Source: Prorocentrum cordatum (taxonomy: Eukaryota; Sar; Dinophyceae; Prorocentrales; Prorocentraceae). From it: a stretch of 64,000 nt of DNA. Every line of letters begins with the position of its first letter. The stretch's first letter is position 1. A program made the translations under genes and the position numbers. The stretch spans positions 47,501 to 111,500 of the forward strand of contig CAUYUJ010018469.1 of NCBI GenBank assembly GCA_963575745.1, read 5' to 3'. Positions 32,801-40,466 of the stretch are shown here, piece after piece. The notes beneath the pieces are model-generated. The model saw only the letters and a program-made list of their open reading frames with translations. It was not told where the DNA came from and did not search any database.

Positions 32801-35800
32801 ACCCGACACAGCGTGCGTCTAACAGTATTTGTTGTGCTGCGTATGTCGAGCAATCTATGTGATGCCACATAGGTGGTGCAATCGATGAGGTCTATTGCGT
32901 TTTGAAAACTTGGGGTTGGCAACTCGACTGCTCACGCAACCATTCCACCCACCCACCCGCAATGTGGCTTGCAAAACCCATGCGGCGGCGATTGCGATGA
33001 GTGTTTGATGTTGGTTGGTGCATCTCCGCGGCCGCATTAGCCCACGCATGCTCGCGCGCACAGCGGCCAGCTAGTTTGGCGGGACCGACGAGGCTGCGGT
33101 GGCGCTGACCGCTGGGCACTTCCCAGCGGGCACTTCATGCGAGTCGGTAACTTGGGGGGGCGCGGTATCATGGCGACGTCATAAAGGGTAGACACGATGG
33201 TGGTAGTAGCGGTGATGGTGACGAAGATGACGGTGACGACGGCGAAGCCAATGACGGTGCCGATATTGGTCACGCCGATGGCGATGACGGTGTCATCGCG
33301 TCGGTGGTGAAGATCTTGGAAAGAGTTCGACATGCGCGCGCGGCCGACACGTGCGAGTGGCCCGCAAGGTATCATTCAACAGAACCCATACACCCCGACC
33401 CACACACAAGGGAGTTCGAATCCTTTCGACATGCGCACGCGGGGCTCCCGTTTGGTCGCGTTTGAGTACGAGATGGGAAACGATGGTTTGCTTCAGAGTT
33501 CGCAAGTGCGCGCACGCAGACATTTGCTTCAAAAACCACATTGCCAAACCATGTGTGTCCAGTGCGTGCTCGGGACATTCGGCTTTGACAGCCGTGCAAA
33601 TCCTAAGGCTTGTGTGAAAGATTCCAGCATGCGCGCGACGACGCGCGCGTTTGCACTTCGTCCCACATGTCACCAGGGATTTTTGAAAATTTGTAGTTCT
33701 TAGCAAGCAGATACACGCGCACCGTATACGTTGAAAGGGATGAAGGGGGTGCCGAAATCGGTTGGACTGAGATGGTATTGGTCCATGTTGCGAGGGAGCG
33801 ATGCCATATAATCAGATGTAGACTGTACATCCCCAGGGGGCGATAATCCCAGAGGGGTGATGATAATTCCCTTTTCCGAAATAAAGAGTATGTGTAATGC
33901 AGTGTACGTGCAGCAATCTATCTTGAGCAATCGACGTGGTGCAATCTATGTGCTACAATCTTTGTTGAGAAATCGACGTCGCGCAATCTATGTGACGCGG
34001 CGACGGGGCGGCGACGGCGACGACATAGCCGCCAGACCTGCGCACAGGCGTACACAGCGGGCACCGACGGGGTGGCGACGGCTAACCGCCGCACCGGCGC
34101 GCAGGCCCAGATTCTTAGAACGAAGTAAAACTCCAAAGTGCAAGCACTGTTCGAGTGCGCGGGCCTTCTCTTTTTCAGCGCACGTCGCAGTGCGAACGTT
34201 GATCCTTTATTTGCCAGGCGCTTCAGTATCAGCCTCCCGTTGCAGGGCTTCCAGCGCCTATCCCATGCCAGCGCTGCTGCCAGGACGCGCACGCCAAGCT
34301 TGCTGGCTCTCAGGAACCGCGCATCCAATTACCAGCGATGTCTGCAGGCATCTCATTTCGAGCGTGCTAGCTCGCGTTCTGGAGCATCTTGCATTGCCAA
34401 GGATCTCGCCGGGAAGTTCACTCCAACGCTGCTGCCAGGAAGTTCGGCCTGAGCGTGCTAGCTTGCTTCTAACGCGCATTTCTTGCCTGGAAGGGATGGG
34501 TGGGGTAATTCATTGACCAGCAGTTCTTTCCACAAAATAGATTGGAATATAAACAGGAATTGCTTATCGGGGGACTCTGGGGGATCCTTTCGGGCCGTCT
34601 CGAGAGCCTCTTGGCCCGTCCTGGAATTATCTCGGGTTCTTTTCGGCCTGTTTTCGCCGTCCTGGAGGTATCGTCTGGCATTCTTGGGGCCATCCTGAGC
34701 CATTTTAAAGCCCTTTGTTGCAAGCTTCTCAAGGGACAATGGGGCAGGAGGCTGGCAGAAGGCCGACAGGCGGCGCACGGGCATTCTGTCCACATGGATT
34801 CACACGTGTTGCAATGTTTTAGTATAAGCATTACGACTTCGTCATGGAGGCTACGCTGAAGAGTTGGCAGTTGGCCTGCTCCTCCGTCGAAGTCCAGCCG
34901 CGCCCGGAGCGCGTAAAGTCCGGATGTTGTGGGGCTTCTTGAGGGCCTCCTGGAGTCCTGGGGGGGGCGCGACTGCACGGGCTCTGTCATGATGGTTAGC
35001 GGCGCTCGCCGTTCTGCTTTGCTGTCGTAACGGGGGAATCAGCGTTATGGACCAGCGCGGCAGAAAAGGCAAGACAGCCCTCTTGGGGACCCTCTTAGGG
35101 CCCTCTTGGGGCGTCTTGGGTGCCTTTCTGGGCCGTCTTGAGGCCACCTTCGCTCGTCACTTGACCGTCTTGGAAGCGCACACTGTACCGTATCTGGGAA
35201 GCGTCTTGGAGGTAATCTTCGACCATCTTGGGCCGTTTTGGCCAGGAGGAGTGGTTGGCCCCCGCTGGGGCTTCATGTCCATTCTGGCCCCAGTAGAAGT
35301 GAGATCTACCTGGAGCCCCCCCCGCGCATTGGGGCCACTTCCGCTGGCACAGTGGCCGCGGGGCCTGGGGGGCCACCACCCCACCCACATTCCCCGTGCA
35401 CCAGAGGCAAAACGACCCCCCCCCCCCGAAGGAAGTGTCGTGGCGCTGGTGGAGGTGGGGGCATGGAAGAGAGGCTGCAGCCCTAGAACAATCAGAAACG
35501 CCTGGAGACTGGAGGCCCCCCCAAAGGCGCTGGCGGACCTGCTGATGTGTGTGTGTGCAGCCTTGTCCGAGGCAACCGAGGGCTTGCCATGCTCATTGGC
35601 TGCGATTCGCAAAACTGGGTGGCTTTTGCCATGGTCATGAGCTGTGATTCACAAAACTAGGTGGCTCGGGTTGCTTTGCTGTCGGCCAAGGAGGACGGGG
35701 CGTTCGCCGCTCGTCAGTGCCACGGCTCGACGGGATACTGCTGGTGCAGCAGCGCCTCGGGGCGCCAGCTGCGGAGCCCGACCCGAGACGGCAGCGTCTC

Positions 35801-38647
35801 GGAGGAGGACTGCACGGCCGTCAGGCATGCAGAGGAGGACGCGGCGGAGGAGGATCAGGAGGATGAGGAAGAGGAGGAGCCGGCATCATCGTGTCGGGAG
35901 CTGGCTCAGAAAGCCCTGGACCTCCACCTCATCGGAAGCTATGTGCCGCAGTGCCAGGAATCGGGGGGGGGCCAACGGTGCACACCTCACCAGCCATGGA
36001 CGGGTCTATCTGCTTGGGCCCAGGATCGGTGCCTACGCCTTTTTCGGCCAGGCCAGGGCTGGCCTGGCCAAGAGGGGTCTGGGTAAATTGGTGTTTTTCC
36101 CTCCCAAGGAGGATGGGGCGTTCGCAGCGCGGCAGTGCCACGGCTCGACTGGCTACTGCTGGTGCAGCAGCGCCTCGGGGCGAAAGGTGCCTGGGACCTT
36201 GCGGAGCCCGACCGCCGAAGGCGGCAGCTTCTCTGAAGAGGACTTGGGGGGCCCAAACACGTCAGCCTACGCACTCCATCGTTCGTGCAGGAGATTTACA
36301 CTGTCCCTGGATTCGTGGCCGTGGGGGTCCATAGTGCCCATGCTGGTGGTGGTGGTGGTGGTGGTGGTGGTGGTGGTGGTGGTGGTGGTGGTGGCGGCGG
36401 TGGTGGTGGTGGTGGTGGTGGTGGTGGTGGTGGTGGTGGTTGCTACTCCCATGGCAGCCCCCTGCGCAACACGCGCACCACCATCCCGCAATGCAACGGC
36501 CCCTCCTACCCGCAGGTCCACAGTTGCGGAACCGTTCCGTGAACAACCACCCCGCAGAGCCCCCGTTCCGCATGGCAGCCCTACGCAAACCAGCGGTCCC
36601 CACACCCGCCTCCCCGCAGCGCCCCCATTCAAACAAAAGTTTAAGTAGCACTGTATATATATATATATATATAGAAATATACACATATATATATATATAT
36701 ATACATACAAAGCTGCAGTGGCGCTTCGCGCCATGCACCTTGGTCCTTGAAGTTCGATTTCGGAGCCTCCCAGGCGGCTTCGGACGCCCAGAAGACCGCC
36801 GTCTTGGAGCGTCGGGAAGCCGAAAAGAGGAGAACCCCAAAATTCACCAAAAAACAACAGAAAATTAAATGATTGTTGCCTCTTGGGGCCTTCTTGGGAG
36901 TGCTCTTGGAGGCCTCTTTGGGGCCGTCCTGGAGGCCTCTTGGGCCATCTTGAGGTCACGTCGGTCACTCTTGGAGCGCTCTTGTGCTGTCTTGGGGGTC
37001 TCTGGGACGTCTCCGATGACCCTCCTGATCGCCCTAGGTGTGCTGGGAAGGCTTGGCAAAACGCCTTGCGAGGCCCGGGGGGCCGCTTCGAGGCCCGTCC
37101 GGAGGGTCCCAAAGCCCAAGATCCCGGGAGTCCGGTTTTGTTTTTGGGGGGGGCTTGCAAAAATACAGGACGAGTAATATATTCCAATTCTGCATACTTT
37201 TAATACCCGGAACCCCGTCACACCCCCACCCCTAAACTGGACCCCCCCCCCAGTGGCACACAAGTTAGTGTCGAGTCGATGCGGCGGTGACCCCAGCGCC
37301 GGCGTTCAAGGCTGAAGGCCGCCCGTGGCCTCAAGTCAGCCGATATCGAACGACCTGCGCTATCGGACAAACCGCGATCGTTCCGGATTGCACGATCCAC
37401 GCGGTTTCAGCGGCTGACGCCGACGTCGACGCGGCACGAACCCGCCGAAGGGGAAGGCGGCCGGATGGCGCCTGGCTCCTCAGGATTGTGCGGCCGCCGC
37501 AAGCCTGTGCGGCCGCCGGGAGCCTCGGGATTTGATGCGGGAGGCCTGCGCTCTACCCCCGGGCGGCGTCGGCAACTGCATGCTGCACATGCGGCGCTAC
37601 CATTTCAACGCGACCTCGAGACGGTGCCCGTGGGCGAAAGTCAGATCCGCGGCCTCGCAGGCCGGGCCCCCGGGCCGCGACCCCTCGGGTGCGGAGCGCT
37701 GTTTCGCGGACGCCTCGCGCGACTGCGCATCCGCGCGACCGTGCCCACGGGCCCAGACCGCTGGGGCGCAGCTGCGGACCCTGAGAGCCGACGCCTCGAA
37801 AGAGCTGCAGCATCGCGAGAAATCCCGACCGGAGCCCTAGACGCCAGTTTTCTGCGTCACCTTTCGGGCCGGATCGCTTTGTGAGGGCCCCGGGGCCCGA
37901 GGAAGGGCGAGAACGCGGGGCTCGAACAAAAACGAGGCGCCAGGATCTCGGAAGACGTGTCCGCCGCTCGTGAGGTGCGAGGAGTACACCATGGCCGGGT
38001 GCCACGGCAGCGCGAACGACTTCGACACGCGGGAGCTCTGCCTTGCCAGCTGCGGGGCGGGGAGCGCGCCGCCCGAGGAGGCCCCCGCGCACGCCGACGG
38101 TGGCGGGTCGACTTGCCGGGAGAGCCTGGAGACGGCTCAGCGGCTTGAGGGACGAGGCGTTCTTGGCGTCTTCCACCCGCGGTGCACCGAGGATCACGGG
38201 AGGAACAAGGTACAGATACTGCTACCTTCCCCTCGTGTTGGCCCCTTGTCGGGCCTCCTGGGAGGCCCTCGTCGCCACGGCTGGATTCGCCTCGGAATGT
38301 TGGCCATCGCTCACCCAGGTAGAAGTCCATGGGAGTAGCGGTCTGGGTGCTTGTGGGCTTCCCCCGAGGAGATGGAGTGGCAGGCGATGCAGTGCCACAA
38401 GTACGGGTGTTGGTGTGTAGACGAGTCAGGCACCGCCTTCAGCGGGGTGCGACTTGCAACAGTCGGGCCAGAGCGCAGTTCCATGGAACAGTTCCAGAGC
38501 TCGTGCGACTCCCTGAGACGCACCTGCGAGCCGTGCCAGCTCGCGTCGCAGGAGAAGTGCACAGAAGAACACCAGGCGAAGGGCGTGAATTGCATCGTCG
38601 GCGCTTGTGTGGAGAGAGCTGGCTTGCATGCTGCTGTCGACAAGTAG
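23985..38647 (+). CDS. Multidomain thyroglobulin type-1 / Kunitz protein gene, 8 exons, 5' incomplete
   Basis: Joining eight exons gives a 570-residue open frame with five thyroglobulin type-1 (Tg1) domains and one Kunitz domain between the fourth and fifth. Tg1 domains are disulfide-rich modules, some of which inhibit cysteine proteases. Kunitz domains typically block serine proteases. The product is therefore probably a secreted or vacuolar protease inhibitor or a cysteine-rich extracellular protein. Each Tg1 has its second and third cysteines ten residues apart across the exon join, followed by QCH and CWC. Tg1-Tg1 linkers are Glu/Lys-rich and highly charged. Every Tg1 is split by a phase-0 GA-AG intron just after the second cysteine, so most exons carry the back half of one domain and the front half of the next. 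A signal-peptide exon was not found. Domain identity is very likely; exact splice points are inferred. Confidence 0.85.
24150..24268 (+). repeat. GCGTCGATTA mini-repeat in intron A
   Basis: The motif GCGTCGATTA and close variants (GCGTCGATTG, GCGTCTGGAG, ACCGTCGATG) recur about nine times in roughly 120 bp. Confidence 0.8.
24499..24783 (+). CDS. Tg1/Kunitz gene, exon B
   Basis: A 95-codon exon: EDGAYAAWQCHGSTGYCWCS, then GGSFSKEDC closing domain 1, a Lys/Glu linker, and SSCSQLAQKAQASHLIGAFV-PQCQ opening domain 2. Acceptor GCCGAG|GAG, donor CAG|GAGTGG. It is nearly identical to exon C and the same length. Confidence 0.9.
24986..25270 (+). CDS. Tg1/Kunitz gene, exon C
   Basis: Again 95 codons, closing domain 2 (EDGAFAARQCHSSTGYCWCS to SEEVC) and opening domain 3 (LSCSQLAQKAREGHLIGAFV-PQCQ). 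Flanking intron ends also match exon B: donors GAGTGGCCGACGGCAAAG and GAGCGACCGACGGCAAAG, acceptors preceded by TGTCGGCCGAG and TGCTGGCCAAG. Exon and intron edges were thus duplicated together. Intron B is 202 bp. Confidence 0.9.
25368..25466. repeat. GGA tract
   Basis: (GGA)n on the plus strand, about 95 bp, inside intron C. Confidence 0.92.
25478..25650 (+). repeat. CTTGGGGGCC-type degenerate repeat (R6), block 1
   Basis: Words such as CTTGGGGGCC, TTCCTGGGCCGTC, TCTTGGGC and CTGGGGCCGTC recur at irregular 15-25-bp steps. Similar blocks lie at 27238, 29908, 31975, 34560, 35075 and 36875. Confidence 0.6.
26237..26377. mobile_element. 141-bp foldback with nested hairpins
   Basis: ACTCGGAGGTCCGCGCGGA at 26237 is the exact reverse complement of TCCGCGCGGACCTCCGAGT ending at 26377. 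Pairing continues inward through CTCGG/CCGAG and GGCGCTGG/CCAGCGCC with flanking C/G runs. The centre holds two smaller GC-rich hairpins. It encodes nothing and looks like a small foldback/MITE-type element; its arm sequence also occurs in the palindrome at 6614-6645. Confidence 0.75.
26555..26812. repeat. TCC tract (GGA on the minus strand)
   Basis: About 255 bp of CTCCTCC and TTCCTCC units with a GTCGTCGTCG interruption near 26700. Confidence 0.93.
27021..27073 (+). repeat. Dispersed repeat R5, copy 1
   Basis: ACATACAAGACTGCATTGGC, then GCTTCTCGCCATGCACC and TTGGTCCTTGAAGTT match 36705-36757 with few changes. In the other copy the middle reads TGGCGCTTCGCGCCA, a perfect 6-bp hairpin. Confidence 0.8.
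27238..27600 (+). repeat. R6 degenerate repeat, block 2
   Basis: Irregularly spaced CTTGGGGC, CCTCCTGG, TCTTCGGGCG, CTCTTGGGGCC words of the same kind as 25478-25650. Translated antisense it gives Pro/Arg-rich frames (such as RGPRRPQEAP-like strings) typical of every block. Confidence 0.55.
27971..28018 (-). repeat. Dispersed repeat R4, third copy
   Basis: CCGTCCAAAATCCGCC and GGGGACATGCCCGACCTA are the reverse complement of the sequence at 16033-16080. Confidence 0.75.
28742..29090. repeat. T-rich, C-poor tract
   Basis: About 350 bp of T runs broken mainly by G and occasional A, with almost no C. ATG-free and unlike neighbouring GC-rich DNA. Confidence 0.9.
29190..29775 (+). repeat. GAT/GTT triplets followed by a 12-bp GAGATCGAT(A/T)GT array
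   Basis: GATGATGATG and GTTGATGTTGAT triplets (about 29190-29300) give way to about 38 copies of a 12-mer, GAGATCGATAGT or GAGATCGATTGT, to about 29770. The period keeps frames open (Val-Arg-Ser-Ile repeats), but this is repeat, not gene. A (TA)n run follows at 29838-29895. Confidence 0.93.
29908..30050 (+). repeat. R6 degenerate repeat, block 3
   Basis: CTTGTCGGGGCGTCCCGAGG, CCTGCGGGGGCCTCTCG, CTTGGGCTCCTCG words with spacing like the other R6 blocks. Confidence 0.5.
30080..30240. repeat. T-rich tract
   Basis: T runs broken by single G or C, similar to 28742-29090. It lies immediately before the composite element. Confidence 0.9.
30260..31746 (+). mobile_element. Composite TIR element, copy 1
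   Basis: Head GATGGACCCACGAACCCGG with the 11-bp end repeat CCCGGAAAGGG (30277-30287), a 24-bp array (CACGAAACATTCCACGAGAC units, 30335-30510), an 18-bp GTGGTCGTGCTGGGGT array (30525-31500), then a tail with a 42-bp AATTCGCCGGCTCGTTATTT array, ending CCCTTTCCGGG (31736-31746). The two ends are exact reverse complements. The middle of this copy is rearranged: a CTCCGCACCCTGTGATTTAT tail fragment lies inside the 18-bp array (about 30992-31020). No transposase is encoded, so it would be non-autonomous. It sits inside intron C. Confidence 0.75.
31905..31972. repeat. GGA tract
   Basis: (GGA)n on the plus strand, about 65 bp. Confidence 0.92.
31973..32570 (+). repeat. R6 degenerate repeat, block 4 (largest)
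   Basis: About 600 bp of CTTGGGG, CCTCTTGGAGG, CGTCTTGGAGGCC, CCATCTTGGGGCG words. Near 32300 the GGCGGGGAAGAGGGAAACGC segment corresponds to CGTCGGGAAGCCGAAAAGAG near 36810, so R6 has fixed flanking sequence and is a true dispersed family. Confidence 0.6.
32571..34559. other. Intronic DNA without recognisable features
   Basis: Moderate GC. Includes a GGTGATGACGATG-type triplet patch at 33195-33300 and a loosely repeated GCAATCTATGTG motif at 33915-33995. ORFs on both strands overlap and show no domain. Confidence 0.4.
34560..34720 (+). repeat. R6 degenerate repeat, block 5
   Basis: GGGGGACTCTGGGGG, CGTCTCGAGAGCCTCTTGGC, CTTGGGGCCATCCTG words. Confidence 0.55.
35075..35250 (+). repeat. R6 degenerate repeat, block 6
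   Basis: CTCTTGGGGACCCTCTTAGG, CTCTTGGGGCGTCTTGGG, CCGTCTTGAGGCCACC, CATCTTGGGCCG words. A diverged direct repeat ending AAAACTnGGTGGCT at about 35600-35670 lies just before exon D. Confidence 0.55.
35691..35957 (+). CDS. Tg1/Kunitz gene, exon D
   Basis: 89 codons: EDGAFAARQCHGSTGYCWCS to GSVSEEDC completes Tg1 domain 3, an extremely acidic linker (EEDAAEEDQEDEEEEE) follows, and SSCRELAQKALDLHLIGSYV-PQCQ opens domain 4. Acceptor GGCCAAG|GAG, donor CAG|GAATCG. It is six codons shorter than exons B and C, mainly in the loop after GRQ and the linker. Confidence 0.9.
36109..36240 (+). CDS. Tg1/Kunitz gene, exon E
   Basis: 44 codons, EDGAFAARQCHGSTGYCWCS to GGSFSEE. Homologues of this exon continue EDC, but here the genome reads GACTTGGGG, so the sixth Tg1 cysteine is missing unless the exon ends after GAA GAG. 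A GA donor at 36241 joins it to exon F, which begins GAT TGT (Asp-Cys) and restores the cysteine. Intron D before it (35958-36108) is 151 bp. Confidence 0.85.
36343..36440. repeat. GGT trinucleotide tract
   Basis: About 98 bp of (GGT)n with one GGCGGCGGT interruption, inside intron E. Confidence 0.93.
36701..36757 (+). repeat. Dispersed repeat R5, copy 2
   Basis: Matches 27021-27073: ATACATACAA, GCTGCAGTGGCGCTTCGCGC, CATGCACCTTGGTCCTTGAA in order. It includes a perfect TGGCGC/GCGCCA stem and follows a TA microsatellite. Confidence 0.8.
36875..37130 (+). repeat. R6 degenerate repeat, block 7
   Basis: CTCTTGGGGCCTTCTTGGGA, GGGGCCGTCCTGGAGGCC, CTCTTGGGCCATCTTGAGG words, preceded by a flank (about 36780-36850) related to that near 32300. 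Confidence 0.6.
37484..37623 (+). CDS. Tg1/Kunitz gene, exon F
   Basis: 140 bp. Begins DC, the last cysteine of Tg1 domain 4, then AAAASLCGRREPRDLMREA and the first half of a Kunitz domain, CALPPGGVGNCMLHMRRYHF-NATSR. It ends in phase 2 at a GT donor (ACG|GTGCCC), the only GT donor in this gene. Reading on into the intron loses the Kunitz pattern at once. Confidence 0.88.
37975..38191 (+). CDS. Tg1/Kunitz gene, exon G
   Basis: 217 bp. Completes the Kunitz domain (R-CEEYTMAGCHGSANDFDTRE-LCLASC) and, after a Pro/Ala linker, opens Tg1 domain 5 (STCRESLETAQRLEGRGVLG-VFHPRCTE). Kunitz cysteine spacing across the F-G join is 9-15-7-12-3 against 8-15-7-12-3 in BPTI. The donor is GAG|GATCAC. The nearby AAG|GTACAG looks like a better GT donor, but using it would put sixteen rather than ten residues between the second and third Tg1 cysteines. 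Intron F is 351 bp. Confidence 0.88.
38369..38647 (+). CDS. Tg1/Kunitz gene, exon H (last)
   Basis: EMEWQAMQCHKYGCWCVDES completes Tg1 domain 5, whose CHKYGCWC loop is two residues shorter than CHGSTGYCWC in domains 1-4. The sixth cysteine is in FQSSC. A Cys-rich tail follows (TCEPC, EKC, NC, GAC) and the frame ends at TAG 38645-38647. Intron G before it is 177 bp, GA-AG. Domain 5 is clearly older or more diverged than the near-identical domains 1-4. Confidence 0.88.
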   Translation, partial: EMEWQAMQCHKYGCWCVDESGTAFSGVRLATVGPERSSMEQFQSSCDSLRRTCEPCQLASQEKCTEEHQAKGVNCIVGACVERAGLHAAVDK

Positions 38648-39038
38648 CATGTGCTGGTTTTAACAAAAACCCGTTCTTGTTATGAGGATGTAGAAATCAC
38701 GTGTAAATAGGATTGAAAGCAGGATCTCGAAAGCAATGAGATTCGGGTGATCTCGCAAGGTTGCAAGTCTCGGCATGACTTGGGGCACGAAGAGCCCCAT
38801 CGAGCCGACGTTCTTTCCTTTGAGGGATGTGGTACGTAGCCCATGCACAGAAGGGCCACTTAAAGTCGCAGCTGTGCACGATGTTGCTGACCTCACGCCT
38901 CGTTTGTAGATTCGCGATGCTTGTGCCACTGACACTGGGCGTGGAAGGCACTTGCTGAAGAGCATTCATGATCCTGCTACTTGCCACCACATGCAATGTG
39001 CATTTCTCCCAGGTGTGCGGGCGCAACAGCACTGGGCT
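38648..39038. other. Probable 3' flank of the Tg1/Kunitz gene
   Basis: No further coding exon seen. A/T-richer DNA just after the stop would fit a 3' untranslated region. No canonical AATAAA signal is seen. Confidence 0.35.
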
Positions 39039-39044
39039 CACCAT

Positions 39045-39075
<31 letters not shown>

Positions 39076-39122
39076 AGCATCATCATCAGCAGCATCATCA
39101 TCGTCATCAGCATCATCATCAT
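39039..39122. repeat. CAT/CAG trinucleotide tract
   Basis: CATCATCATC, then CAGCAGCAGCAG, then CATCATC units over about 84 bp. Confidence 0.9.
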
Positions 39123-39910
39123 CCTTTTCCGCCTCCTCCTCCTCCCACCTCCTCCACCCCCCTCCTTGCCAGCATCGGCTCAAGATGCCACAGGGGCACG
39201 AGTTTCCACCGACTCGCGCTGTCGTGGCCCCATGTCCGCTGCTTGGGCCAACGAGCTAGGCCTCCTCGACAAGAGATTCTCTCTCCGGGCGCGAGCCGTG
39301 TGCGTGCTTGACGCTGCCTGGTCGCATCAGCCTGGCTTGCTCCTTGGCCCGGTCAGGCTCCGTAGCTCCTGAGTCTGGCCCCGTGTACACGGTCCTCACC
39401 GGACCGCCCCGTGCATGCGCGGCGCTTCTTCGCGGACGCCCCGCGCAGAGCGCTTCCGCGCGACCGCTGAGCCGCGGGATCGCGCCCCGGAATCCCGACC
39501 GCGAGGGCGTGGGGTGCGGATGCGCTCGCCGCCCGCGCGGGGAGGCGCGGCTGCCGGAAGGCACCCCGAGGCCGGCGAGGGCCCCCCGCGGAGCCTTTGC
39601 GGGAGCGCCCGCAGCCTTCGGCGGCGCCGCCGCCCGCCGCCTGCACGCACGAGCGCGTCGCCCGCGGTCGCGGCGAAGCTGCCCGCGCCCCGCGCGGTCG
39701 CGGCGGGCGTGGCCTGCCGCGGCGGGCGCGGCAGAGGCGCGGCAGAGGCGCGGCAGAGGCGCCGCCCCGCGCGGCGCCGCCCCGGCGCCCCGCGCCGCGC
39801 CTGGCCTCGGTGGCCCGCCGCGCGGCCCTCGCCCTGCGCCCTCGCTTTTGGGGGCAACGAGCACTGGGGGGGGAGCACGTGGCCGAGTCGTCTCCAGATT
39901 CTGCACGAAC
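39123..39910. other. Very GC-rich DNA, no gene recognised
   Basis: CGCGGACGCC...CGCGCGACCG near 39432-39475 resembles part of intron F of the Tg1/Kunitz gene (37706-37745), indicating a shared dispersed GC-rich repeat. A GGCGCGGCAGA motif is repeated at 39730-39765. Confidence 0.35.
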
Positions 39911-40101
39911 GAAATGGGCACGGCAAGAATGGGTGCAATGCCCAACAGCGGATCCTGTTCATTTTGAACAGGACTCGCTGTCCGCGCCGCCGCGGCCTGT
40001 GTCCATTCGAGACAGAAGGCCGCCTGCCCAACAGCGGCCGCTGTTGGTTTGGGACAACATTTGTTGTTGGGCACAGTACCCATTTTTTCCGTGCCCATTT
40101 C
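39911..40101. mobile_element. 191-bp foldback element with nested palindromes
   Basis: GAAATGGGCACGG (39911-39923) is the exact reverse complement of CCGTGCCCATTTC (40089-40101). Pairing continues inward with gaps (AATGGGT/ACCCATT, TGCCCAACA/TGTTGGGCA). Inside are a TCCTGTTC/GAACAGGA hairpin and a perfect 20-bp palindrome, CCAACAGCGGCCGCTGTTGG (40028-40047). A diverged partial copy lies on the minus strand at about 3130-3215. It looks like a MITE. Confidence 0.7.
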
Positions 40102-40109
40102 GGGCGTCC

Positions 40110-40466
40110 AAACAGATGTCTTCAACATGCTCGAACATGTCTAGAGCATGTGTTTTCACACGCAGATGCCTTGAACATGGTCGAACCTGTATGGGACCTG
40201 TTTTTCTTTCCTCACGTGCGTGAAGCGTGCTTCAGCTTAAACTCGTGTTTGATCCCATGACCTCGCCTCGCCCGCCGCCCTCGCCTCGCCCATGCGTCAT
40301 GGCATCCACAGGCCTCGCCCGCCGCCCGTCGCCCTCGCCCGTCGCCTGCCGCCTCGCGCCCCCGTGGCGTCGGGCGGCCCGCGTGCTCGCCGCGGCAGCG
40401 GCGGCCTCTGCCCTCGTCCGCCAGATGAAGCAGTGGCGAAGCGTCCTGGCTCGCCCATAGCCCTAC
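40110..40466. other. No gene; GCC-rich mini-repeat
   Basis: A GAACATG/GAACATGG motif recurs near 40130-40190, then CCTCGCCCGCCGCC and relatives repeat at about 40262-40360. Confidence 0.4.

Larger units (their letters stand above)
25271..35690 (+). other. Intron C, 10.4 kb, loaded with repeats
   Basis: Starts GAGCGACC and ends GCCAAG. It contains GGA and TCC tracts, a 141-bp foldback, three or more blocks of the CTTGGGGCC-type repeat, T-rich tracts, a 12-bp repeat block and a full copy of the composite TIR element. An unrecognised exon within it cannot be excluded, but exons C and D join in phase and complete a normal Tg1 domain without one. Confidence 0.65.
36241..37483 (+). other. Intron E, 1243 bp
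   Basis: GA-AG intron with a GGT tract (36343-36440), a (TA)n run (36655-36712), repeat R5 copy 2 (36705-36757), and R6 block 7 (36875-37130). It ends GGCTCCTCAG|GAT. Confidence 0.75.

Noticed and set aside
33410-33435. tRNA-like B-box motif (GTTCGAATCC)
   Set aside because: No matching A box or cloverleaf could be drawn around it.
38208-38213. GT donor (AAG|GTACAG) for exon G
   Set aside because: Good consensus, but using it lengthens the second-to-third cysteine interval of the Tg1 domain from the normal ten residues to sixteen.
39043-39122. Polyhistidine/polyserine coding exon
   Set aside because: It is a CAT/CAG microsatellite with no coding flanks.
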